Source: Taudactylus pleione
Lineage: Eukaryota; Chordata; Amphibia; Anura; Myobatrachidae
Direction of reading: 5' to 3'
NCBI GenBank assembly: GCA_031769625.1
Contig: JAUIMM010001030.1
Location: 845,501 to 909,500, forward strand
DNA: 64,000 nucleotides
Below the pieces are notes generated by a model. The model had not been told where the DNA came from, did not search any database, and saw only the letters and a list, made by a program, of their open reading frames with translations. Every line of letters begins with the position of its first letter. The stretch's first letter is position 1. The position numbers and the translations under genes are program-made. Below, piece after piece: positions 56,329 through 64,000 of the stretch.

Positions 56329-58294
56329 GAGTGTTTGCTGGCGCTCCAGTCTTCAGGCACGCAGTCGCTGAATGGCGAAAGTGGGCAGAAATTTTTCGGG
56401 CCACCCAAAGCGTCTCCTGCACGCCCCTGTCGCTTTTCAGAAAATTCTGCACCACCAAGTTTATTGTGTGAGCAAAACATGGGACGTGCTGGAATTTGCC
56501 CAGATGTAATGCCCGCACAATATTGGTGGCGTTGTCAGATATCACAAATCCCCAGGTGAGTCTAAGTGGGGTAAGCCACTGGGCGATGATTTCCCTCAGT
56601 TTGTCTAAGAGGTTGTCGGCGGTGTGCCTCTTACTGAAACCGGTGATACACAGCGTAGCCTGCCTTGGAATGAGCTGGCGTTTCTGAGATGCTGCTACTG
56701 GTGATGCTGCTGCTGTTGCTGCGTAAGGTGATACATCTACCCAGTGGGCTGTCACAGTCATATAGTCCTTAGTCTGCCCTGTTCCACTTGTCCACATGTC
56801 TGTGGTTAAGTGGACATTGGGTACAATGGCATTTTTCAGGACACTGAGGAAACTTTTTCTGACGTTTCTGTACAGTCTTGGTATCGCCTGCCTAGTGAAG
56901 TGGAATCTAGACGGGATTTGGAACCGGGGACACACTACCTCCATCAATTGTCTGAATCCCACTGCACTAATGGCGGATACCGGACGCACGTCTAACACCA
57001 ACATAGCAGTCAAGGCTTCAGTTATACGTTTTGCTTCAGGATGACTGCTGTCGTACTTCATCCTCCTCACTAAGGACTGTTGGAGGGTCAATTGTTTAGT
57101 AAAAGTAGTGGTATTCTTACTTCCTCTCTGGGATGATGAACGACTCCCAGCAGCAGCAACAGCGGCAGCAGGAGGCATAGCAATGCAGGATCCTCCAGAG
57201 GAATCCCGGATAGGAGAGTCAGTCATGCCAGTGACATGGCCTGCAGGACTACTTCCGATCCTGACTAAGGAGGAAATTGACGAGGAGGGAGTTGACGGCG
57301 TGGTTTGCAGGCGCTTGGATACAACAGGACAACGGGATTTAGGTGTCCCTGGACTGCTTACGGTCTTAGCCAAAGTTTCTGAACTTGACAATAACTTTTT
57401 ATGAACACGCTGCAGGTGCCGTATAAGGGAGGATGTTCCTAGGTGGTTGACGTCCCTACCCCTACTTATTTCACCTTTACATATGGTACATATGGCAAGA
57501 CAGTTGTTGTCCGGATTTGGATAGAAATATTGCCAGACCAAAGAGGTGGAATGTTTGGTCTTCTGCCCAGGCATGACCATGATGGCATTTTTCATCCCAT
57601 GGACAACAACTGTCTCCCCCAGAGCCTGATTTAAACAAACCACATCACCATCAGAATCCTCCTCGCCAACTTCCTCCTCAGCGCCAGCTACACCAGTATC
57701 CTCATCCTGTTGTACTTCAACAGTGACATCTTCAATTTGCATATCAGCAAGTGGACTGTGGGTGCTCCTTTCAGCACTTGCAGGGGGCGTGCAAATGGTG
57801 GAAAGAGCCACCTCTTCCAGTCCAGTGCTGGGAAGGTCAGGCATCGCAACCACCACCACACTTGGACTCTCCTTGGGGATTTGTGATATCTTCTTAGAAC
57901 GCACAGTTCTTCGCTGTGCTTTTGCCAGCTTAACTCGTTTGATTTTTTTAGTGGGAGGAGGGCTTCCATAGTCATGTGAAGCTGAACCACTAGTCATGAA
58001 CATAGGGAAAGACCTTAGCCATTCCTTGCCACTCTGTGTCGTAAATGGCATATTGGCAAGTTTACGTTTCTCTTCAGATGATTTAAATGTTTTTTTCAAG
58101 GTCATTTTCCTGAACTTTGTCATTTGGGATTGTATGTGCCCTCTACTATGACATTGGGCATCGGCCTTGGCAGAAGACGTTGATGGCATGTTATCGTCTA
58201 TGTCATGACTAGTGGCAGCAGCTTCAGCACTAGGAGGAAGTGGTTCTTGATCTTTCCCTATTTTATTTTTTTCGGATAAAGTTTGGTCCTCCAT
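56207..58294 (-). CDS. hAT transposase N-terminal and catalytic part, copy 2 (695 codons)
   Basis: Residues 1-245 form a charged, low-complexity leader. Residues about 249-300 are a BED zinc finger with C269-x2-C272 and H293-x4-H298. Residues 400-520 include TTDMWTSGTGQTKDYMTVTA, giving the first catalytic Asp at about 499. Further on, VISDNATNIVRAL supplies the second, followed by HVPCFAHTINLVVQNFL. After about residue 645 the frame departs from copy 1 because of a one-base insertion near 56355, and the final 45-50 residues are out of frame. It resembles ZBED-like transposases. The start at 58294 (MEDQTLSEK) matches copy 1. Confidence 0.85.
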   Translation of the reverse strand: MEDQTLSEKNKIGKDQEPLPPSAEAAATSHDIDDNMPSTSSAKADAQCHSRGHIQSQMTKFRKMTLKKTFKSSEEKRKLANMPFTTQSGKEWLRSFPMFMTSGSASHDYGSPPPTKKIKRVKLAKAQRRTVRSKKISQIPKESPSVVVVAMPDLPSTGLEEVALSTICTPPASAERSTHSPLADMQIEDVTVEVQQDEDTGVAGAEEEVGEEDSDGDVVCLNQALGETVVVHGMKNAIMVMPGQKTKHSTSLVWQYFYPNPDNNCLAICTICKGEISRGRDVNHLGTSSLIRHLQRVHKKLLSSSETLAKTVSSPGTPKSRCPVVSKRLQTTPSTPSSSISSLVRIGSSPAGHVTGMTDSPIRDSSGGSCIAMPPAAAVAAAGSRSSSQRGSKNTTTFTKQLTLQQSLVRRMKYDSSHPEAKRITEALTAMLVLDVRPVSAISAVGFRQLMEVVCPRFQIPSRFHFTRQAIPRLYRNVRKSFLSVLKNAIVPNVHLTTDMWTSGTGQTKDYMTVTAHWVDVSPYAATAAASPVAASQKRQLIPRQATLCITGFSKRHTADNLLDKLREIIAQWLTPLRLTWGFVISDNATNIVRALHLGKFQHVPCFAHTINLVVQNFLKSDRGVQETLWVARKISAHFRHSATACLKTGAPANTLEPAPPSPEARGCDAVELNPLYASEDGGAAKGHSSLYIHL

Positions 58295-59156
58295 TTATGT
58301 TATATTGATATATACGTGCGGCTAAGGCGCACACAAACACAGAAAATAATTTTTTATTTTTGTTGGAGACTAGTGCACTTTGTGGGTTACACCACCCTTT
58401 AAGAAATGAGCCAGCCAGCCCTTTACGTATGGGACACAGGCGCACGTTTGGCGCTGCTTCTTTGTTGATGCATGTGCAGCTACAGCGCACACAATTCACA
58501 AACACAGAAAAAATATATATTTTTTGGCACTTTTGGGGAGCACCCCTGATGGACAGAGCACCCCCTGGACAACACTACAGCACCCCTTTAGAACTGGGAC
58601 ACTGCACAGGACTTTGGAGTGGACCCTATGGACAACTGACTGCACAACACAGTCCAGCCAGCCCCTATGGACTTTGAAGGAGTGGACACAGCCCCTATGG
58701 ACAACAGTAGCACAGCACAACACTACACTGCACTACACTACACAGCCCAGCCAGCCCTAACTCCCACCCTCCCTCTTCACTGTCCACAGCCGAGTGAGAA
58801 AATGGCGCCGACGCGGGTACCTTATATAGGATCCAAAACCCGCGAGACCCGGAAGGCGGGGTTGATGACGTTTTGCCTCGATTTCAGATCCGAGTCAGGC
58901 GGGAAAAGTCGAGCCTGACTCGGATCGGCCTCGGATCGGGGGGTTCGAATTTCAGAAATCCGAACCCGCTCACCCCTAATATGTATGTATCATAATATAT
59001 GATTGTAAACATGGGGTCTTGGGGAACTGAGCCAGTAGCAGCAGCACGAGCTATGGATGGAAGGTGCCAGAACTGGCACGCGATTAGAAAGCAGAGCAGA
59101 GCTTGCAGAGGCTCGTACTGTGGGCGGTAATCAGTGGGGTCGCGCAGAGGCAGTCA

Positions 59157-59166
59157 ATATATAGGG
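59157..59166 (+). promoter_or_regulatory. TATA-like box of the gypsy LTR
   Basis: AATATATAGG followed by GC-rich sequence 'ggctgactgagcgctgag' is a typical LTR promoter context. Inferred from position and sequence only. Confidence 0.4.
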
Positions 59167-59419
59167 GCTGACTGAGCGCTGAGGGACAGTCTGCTATTCC
59201 CCCTCGAGCGCTCAGGTCAGTGTTTTCCTCCAGCGCTGTTTAGCCTTAGCGCTACTAGCGGCAGTGGCTAGGGGGACTTTGGCTCTGAAGCCAGTGAGGG
59301 CTTACCTACAAGCCGGGTGGAGACGCCATGGTGCTCGCTGTGCTCCAGCGGATCACTGAAATCCGGCCAGCGGAAGCACGGCAGTGAGGTGGGCAGCAGG
59401 GGTGTGATGTGTATTACCT

Positions 59420-59570
59420 GCCTAACCCTAAGTCCCACCCGGGAGCCCTAACCCTCCCCCCCCCCGTGGCTGGACGCCTGTCATTCGTCCCTAGTCGAGA
59501 TAAAGCAGTCTGGAAGCCAACGGTCGGCATTTGGACCGTCGGTTTCCAGACTACATCCCAGGCAGCATCC
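59420..59570 (-). mobile_element. Partial MITE inside the gypsy LTR
   Basis: The complement begins 'gggatgtagtctggaaaccg' and leads into 'agggttagggctcc' and 'gacttagggttaggc', the same layout as 20124-20447. Only one part is recognisable. Confidence 0.4.
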
Positions 59571-61075
59571 ATCCTGTAATAGTCAGAGGCTGGTTGGAGG
59601 CGCTGGCTGCCCTAGGCTGTGCTCTGGCTGATCGCTGATATCCGGCCAGCGGAAGCATGTCAGTGAGGTGGGCGGCAGCCATCCTGTAATAGTCAGAGGC
59701 TGGTTGGAGGCGCTGGCTGCCCTAGGCTGATAATAGAAGGGCAGGATTGGCTACACAGACGGTTGCATAAGAGAAGGGGCTTGGCCATTATCCAGTCAGC
59801 TGCATAGGAGAGGAGGTGTGGCTATCATCAGGCTCTCCTAACTGCAAAGCAGGCAGTAAGGTTCCAGCTCTCACTGTAAGAACTGCAGAGGTGCAGCTAA
59901 GGACAGATGTGTGAGTAACCCAGTAATGTTACACTGCACAAAAAGCAGCATTAACTGCACAGCAAGCAGCCTTAAAATAATAGCAGTATTTCCTAATACT
60001 CTGCACCTAGATCTTTCATAATCTAAGATTGGTGCTGACGCTTACTATAGGGACAAAGAGTGTCAAGTGCACCCTAGTTAAAAGGAGAAAACAGTGGCAG
60101 TATTGACAAGGAAGGGAAACCAATGCTAAATGTGGAACTCTTTACAGTAAATATTATGCTTCTTCTCCTCCCCCGAATATAGTTTAAGGGAAGAGAACAT
60201 TTGAAATAGAGTGACATTATACCCCATCCTAGGGAGTTAGCTAACAGTGGAGAAATCAGGAAGGAAATAAAGGATACATTTAGCAACAATAATTTAACTC
60301 AACACTGAGTGAACTCTTTACTGAGTGGGGACAGTACAGACTAGTGAAATCAGATTTTAAGTCTGATTTAGTACCACCAAAAAAGCAGCATTTCTGGCTG
60401 TATATATAAGGCACTGGCTTTTCCTCTAAAGACCCACATGTAATTAGCCTATCACTTGTCAATGTATATATAAGTAAATTATCCAAGCACTAAAGGAAGA
60501 CAGCATTGAACTTTAAAGTATATGAATTTCTGATGTTTTTGCTCTGCTAAGCACTAACAGATTCATGCTATAGTGTTATGGACATCAAAGGACTCTTATC
60601 TGCACCACTATTGACTTTATAGCAGATGCTTAGTGCCAAGCACCATATATAGGGTGAATATATGTATACTATGTTAGGATGTTCTATTCGCATATGGAAG
60701 TAACATTTTTTTTGTGAAACGTATATTATTCTAATAGGTCAAGTGAATATGTTTCACATGATTTGAGAAATATAAGGTGTTAACATAGTGGAGTGGCGTG
60801 TAATACTTACCCTTTGGGTTTGAACGGAAATGCCAGAGATCGGTGGAACCTGTGGAGGAAGAAAATAACAACAATTGTTGTTTTGTTGTATGCACAATGA
60901 AATAAACACCATTAATACATTAAATGTATAGCATACACTATAGCTAAAATACCAGACTAATAACTGACTATAGTAGTTATTGGGTTGCCCTAAGCTGCTC
61001 ATCATATTACCAAGCTTAGGTGGAGGCACATACTAACAAGACTATTATCACAACCTCACAGAGTTTGGTTACATT

Positions 61076-61095
61076 TGGAGGCACTGCGCTGAGAT
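61076..61095 (+). promoter_or_regulatory. Primer-binding site, tRNA-Thr-like
   Basis: TGGAGGCAC..CGCTGAGAT resembles, from memory, the complement of the 3' end of a vertebrate tRNA-Thr (TGGAGGCACCGCTGGGAT), with two extra bases (TG) in the middle here. It lies two bases after the LTR end and 23 bases before the gag start. Confidence 0.6.
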
Positions 61096-61117
61096 ATATT
61101 CAGGGAAAATAATTATA

Positions 61118-62476
61118 ATGGAATATTTTACTGGAACTGATTTAAGGGCCTGGTGCCATAGGAAAGGAGTAAACCCTAAACGATGCTTTGGAGTAGGGGG
61201 AAATGTCTCAGAATTTACAGATGATTATACTACCAAACAGGTAAGATCATTATATGGTGGTATTCAGCCACATATTGTAGATAAATGGAGGGGAGATTTG
61301 GGATGGGTGTGCACCATGCTAATAAAGACCGAGAGGGACTTAGACCTAAACTTAATCCCAATGATGATGGTGGCTGACAGCACTTCAGGAACGAGATGGA
61401 ACATTATTTGGCCCAGTAATGGAGAGGATGAAGAGGCTGAATCATCTCCCTTGTTAATTAACTCAAATTCTCATGGAGATAATGCTGACCAAGGGAAAGA
61501 AGGAGAAGGGGATAGTAATATAAATAATGAGAAGTTTGGAAGCCAATTCGAGACCATAGTAGATAGAGTTGTAACTCAGCTAGAAAGGTGACACTACGAA
61601 GGCAGTTATCATAGATTAAAAATATTTTCAGGCATTCAAACAGTTCCAGCAGGGGAGGAAACTTTTGAGGCCTGGAAAGAGGCGGCCACACAACAAACTG
61701 AGGAGTGGAAATGTCCTGACCACATAAAAAAAACAGAGGGTGGTGGAGAGTCTGAGGGGACCTGCAATGGGAGTCATACAGGCCACCAGGCATAGTAACC
61801 CAGACGCTATTATTGAAACCTATTTTGAGGCATTGGACTATGCGTATGGAACCCTGGAGGATGTAGGAGATCTGATTTCTAGATTACACCATACCTTCCA
61901 AGAACCTGGGGAAAAATTAAGTGCATATCTATTTAGATTAGACAAATTGCTGTATAAGATAGTAGAGAAAGAGGGATTACAATAAAGATGTTGATGAAAG
62001 TAGAATGAAACAACTTTTGAGGGTTGCTTCGACCACTGATCCAGTGGCACAGAAAATTAGATGCTCTGAGCTTATAAAGGAGATAAAACAGGATGAATGC
62101 TCATAGATATGCGGGAACGCACAGTTAAGAAAGTCAAGATAGTGGTACCTGCTCTTGAGCAACAGTTATTTGAAGAAAAAATAATTAAGTTAATGGAGGA
62201 ACAGAATAAAAAATTGACCAATTCATAAATTCACAAACTTCAGTGCCCCCGCCCAAAGGAGTATCTTCATTGATGCCTAGTAGAGGTATGGGTAGAGGGA
62301 TTAGGCCTGTGACCAGAGTATGTTTTAGGTGTGGACAGATAGGGCACAGAGCTTACCAATGTAGTAAAAACCCTGGAACCGGCAATAATACCCCTGGAAA
62401 TAGTGACCATAGTAGGGAAAGGCCAGGGACGGGAAACGGTAGGGGGAAGTCTGTGACCCCCTCACAGGCCCCCTAG
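61118..62476 (+). pseudogene. PNMA-like gag of the gypsy element
   Basis: The first frame (61118-61591, 157 residues) reads LRAWCHRKGVNPKRCFGVGG, then VDKWRGDLGWVCTMLIKTER, resembling the N-terminal domain of PNMA-family proteins. After a stop, 61620-61985 reads FSGIQTVPAGEETFEAWKEA, VVESLRGPAMGVIQATRHSN and QEPGEKLSAYLFRLDKLLYK, the PNMA/gypsy capsid signature. A zinc knuckle, CFRCGQIGHRAYQC (C-x2-C-x4-H-x4-C), lies at 62300-62360. Stops and shifts at about 61591, 61725 and 61985 break the frame. Confidence 0.85.
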
Positions 62477-62488
62477 AAATTAGCTTAA

Positions 62489-63644
62489 GTGTCATGGGGA
62501 AGTACATGGTGGAGTGGGATCTTACCTGATGGTCTTATGGGACCCACCCCCATGATGTCAACCAGAATAAATGGATGTCCATGTAAAATGTTATTGGATA
62601 GTGGCTCGCAGGTCTCTATAATTTTTGAGTCCTGGTACAATAAAAATCTATCTGAAATTCAAATACAGCCGTTAAATGGATTAGTCATTTGGGGACTGAG
62701 GGCCTGATTCAGAACCGGACGCTATTTGCATCCGCTCGCTGGCTAAAAGGGGCCGGCTATTTAAATCATGCTCTCGCACTGAATCGTGTAAAGCCACCCA
62801 CTAAGTAATAGCGAGCGGCCGCACTATGTGCTCGCACCTGTATAAAGACGCCCCTTTGCCACTCGCAACACGTCATCTCTGGCAGTTGAAGGATTAATCG
62901 GGAACATCGAGAGCCATCGGAGCTGCCCGCAGTGCTTGTGGCAGCCTTTTCCCACCAAACATTGCGAGCAGTTCAGGCTAAAATACAACCCAGTCACGTG
63001 TGTAATGACGCTACTTTGCTAATTATGCACACCCATTAAACGCCGTTCTGACGGTCGGGCATGCCTGCGTTCGCACATCCATACCCCCGTTTTCAAGCCC
63101 TGTTACCACCCACAAACAGCACTGTCACTCAAAATAGCAGCCCGCAGGCTGCAGGCGAGCACTTTCCCATCGCAATGACTGCAGGCGAGCACTTTCCCAT
63201 CGCAATGACTGTTTCGCGCACGTGCATTGCGACTCATACACATGCGCAGATTGCGAAAGATCGCTCAATGCAAGCGAGCGCAGCATAGCGTCCGGGTCTG
63301 AATCAGGCCAAAGTGCGGAGAAGTTTCCTTATCTAGGATAAGTACAAGTGACCCTGGAAATCACTGATCCAGTAGATGGGGAATTGCATATACCATTTGT
63401 CGCATTAATATGCCCTGAAATCCCAGGAAGAAGAGATAATTTACCTAGAATAGTCGGTACTAATACTAAACTATACCATTGCCTCTCAGAGCTGTGCAAA
63501 AAGGAGGAAGGACAGTCTATGTCTAATGTGTTGACAGTACAAGTAGGAGAGGCCAAGTCAGGTTTAAAGACAGGAGAAGAATTTTACAAATATACTGTCT
63601 GTTTTCAGGGAAGTGATATTCCTGTTTTTGAACAAGAGAAATGA
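62489..63644 (+). pseudogene. Gypsy aspartic protease region, split by a MITE
   Basis: MLLDSGSQVSII (about 62585-62620) contains the D-S-G active-site triad of retropepsins. The frame stops in the MITE at 62698. Beyond it, 63348-63644 continues as VTLEITDPVDGELHIPFVAL and CPEIPGRRDNLPRIVGTNT, a linker that leads to RT. Removing the MITE would place these pieces next to each other, which supports a secondary insertion. Confidence 0.8.
62698..63311. mobile_element. Palindromic MITE of the GGCCTGATTCAGA family, copy 2
   Basis: Ends are GGCCTGATTCAGAACCGGAC and GTCCGGGTCTGAATCAGGCC in inverted orientation. It is the same family as 12378-12974, including 'gcgagcag' and 'aattatgcacaccc' motifs, in the reverse arrangement. 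A 32-bp direct duplication ('tgcaggcgagcactttccca') lies at about 63148-63210. Confidence 0.85.
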
Positions 63645-63648
63645 ATGA

Positions 63649-64000
63649 ATGAATGAAATACAAAAAAGGGCCCAAGCTTTTTCAGATGGGGAATGGGATT
63701 TAGGTAGAGCAAATGGGGTCGAGCATAGTATCCGATTAACAGATGAGACCCCATTCAGAGAGCGTTCTCGTAGGATAGCACCTGCTGTTTTTGATGATGT
63801 CCGGTATCATTTAAAGGCACTGTTGGAGAACCAGGTTATCATTGAGTCTCGTAGACCCTATGCATCCCCAATTGTGGTGGCCAGAAAAAAAAGAGTGGAG
63901 ACATAAGGATGTGCGTAGATTACAGAACTCTCAGCGCACCATACCTGACCAGTATACAGTACCCCGAATAGATGAGGCATTAGATTGCCTGCAGGGAAGT
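63649..64000 (+). pseudogene. Gypsy reverse transcriptase, N-terminal start, cut by the window end
   Basis: The frame 63649-63906 reads EHSIRLTDETPFRERSRRIA, then LENQVIIESRRPYASPIVVA, the usual start of Ty3/gypsy RT. A one-base change in an A-run near 63890 ends this frame. The next frames give IRMCVDYRTL and TIPDQYTVPRIDEALDCLQG, separated by another short shift. The catalytic region lies beyond 64000. Confidence 0.88.

Larger units (their letters stand above)
54579..58978 (-). mobile_element. Autonomous-type hAT transposon, copy 2, with perfect target duplication
   Basis: Ends are TAGGGGTGTGCATCGGCC and AACCCGCTCACCCCTA, exactly 4400 bp, flanked on both sides by ATATGTAT (54571-54578 and 58979-58986). 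Such 8-bp duplications are characteristic of hAT. The minus strand encodes most of a BED-finger transposase. The perfect duplication suggests a younger insertion than copy 1. Confidence 0.95.
59004..61073 (+). repeat. Putative 5' LTR of the gypsy element (2070 bp)
   Basis: It starts TGTAAACA and ends TGGTTACA, an inverted pair with one mismatch, followed by two bases and the primer-binding site. A TATA-like AATATATAGG lies at 59157-59166 and AATAAA at 60901-60906. A 50-bp block ('catcctgtaatagtcagagg' onward) is duplicated at 59569 and 59681. The left boundary rests on sequence pattern only because the 3' LTR is outside the window. Confidence 0.6.
59004..64000 (+). mobile_element. Ty3/gypsy-type LTR retrotransposon with PNMA-like gag, truncated by the window
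   Basis: In order: a putative 2.07-kb 5' LTR, a primer-binding site, gag with PNMA-like N-terminal and capsid parts and a zinc knuckle, an aspartic protease motif, and the start of reverse transcriptase at the window end. A MITE interrupts the protease region. Stops and one-base shifts show that this copy is not intact. It starts 18 bases after the target duplication of hAT copy 2. Confidence 0.85.

Overview
The window looks like intergenic DNA from a large, transposon-rich vertebrate genome, most probably a frog. The basis is the mix of elements: BEL/Pao, Ngaro-type tyrosine-recombinase and Ty3/gypsy retroelements, a Penelope-like fragment, ZBED-type hAT transposons, Tc1 and Tigger remnants, a tRNA-derived SINE with an L2-type tail, and many palindromic MITEs ending in motifs such as GGGGTCTATTCATCAT. 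I found no host exon. Every protein-like stretch I can identify belongs to a transposable element, and nearly all are broken. Family names come from recognising motifs by eye; no database was searched.

Layout. 1-19.7 kb: one decayed minus-strand BEL/Pao retrotransposon runs from about 19710 (5' LTR remnant) to about 880 (3' LTR remnant). It has been stretched by later events: an 8.5-kb inverted repeat (1967-10501) with a Penelope-like fragment in its spacer, an LTR-like insertion (11103-11553), a SINE, a 597-bp MITE, and a 3.4-kb block of minisatellite-bearing modules. 19.7-26.1 kb: MITEs, hairpins, a Tc1 remnant, a split minisatellite and a Tigger-like element. 26.9-31.8 kb: an Ngaro/DIRS-type element with gag, RT, RNase H, tyrosine recombinase and SGNH hydrolase, carrying a tRNA-Met-like pseudogene between gag and RT. 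32.3-33.5 kb: SINE and MITEs. 34.15-38.98 kb and 54.58-58.98 kb: two copies of one autonomous hAT family, with a non-autonomous relative at 39.26-41.34 kb. 44.6-47.36 kb: a 45-bp minisatellite of roughly 60 units. 47.99-49.95 kb: a composite MITE. 50.1-54.45 kb: 31-bp minisatellite arrays in a partly duplicated module, with MITEs and hairpins. 59.0-64.0 kb: a Ty3/gypsy element with a PNMA-like gag, cut off by the window end.

The elements do not form a cooperating host system. The most interesting signal is a repeat family (16149-16570, 18181-18915, 50615-51861, 53568-54452) whose conserved head and palindromic tail bracket long arrays. Unrelated repeat units have expanded at what appears to be the same palindrome centre in different copies.
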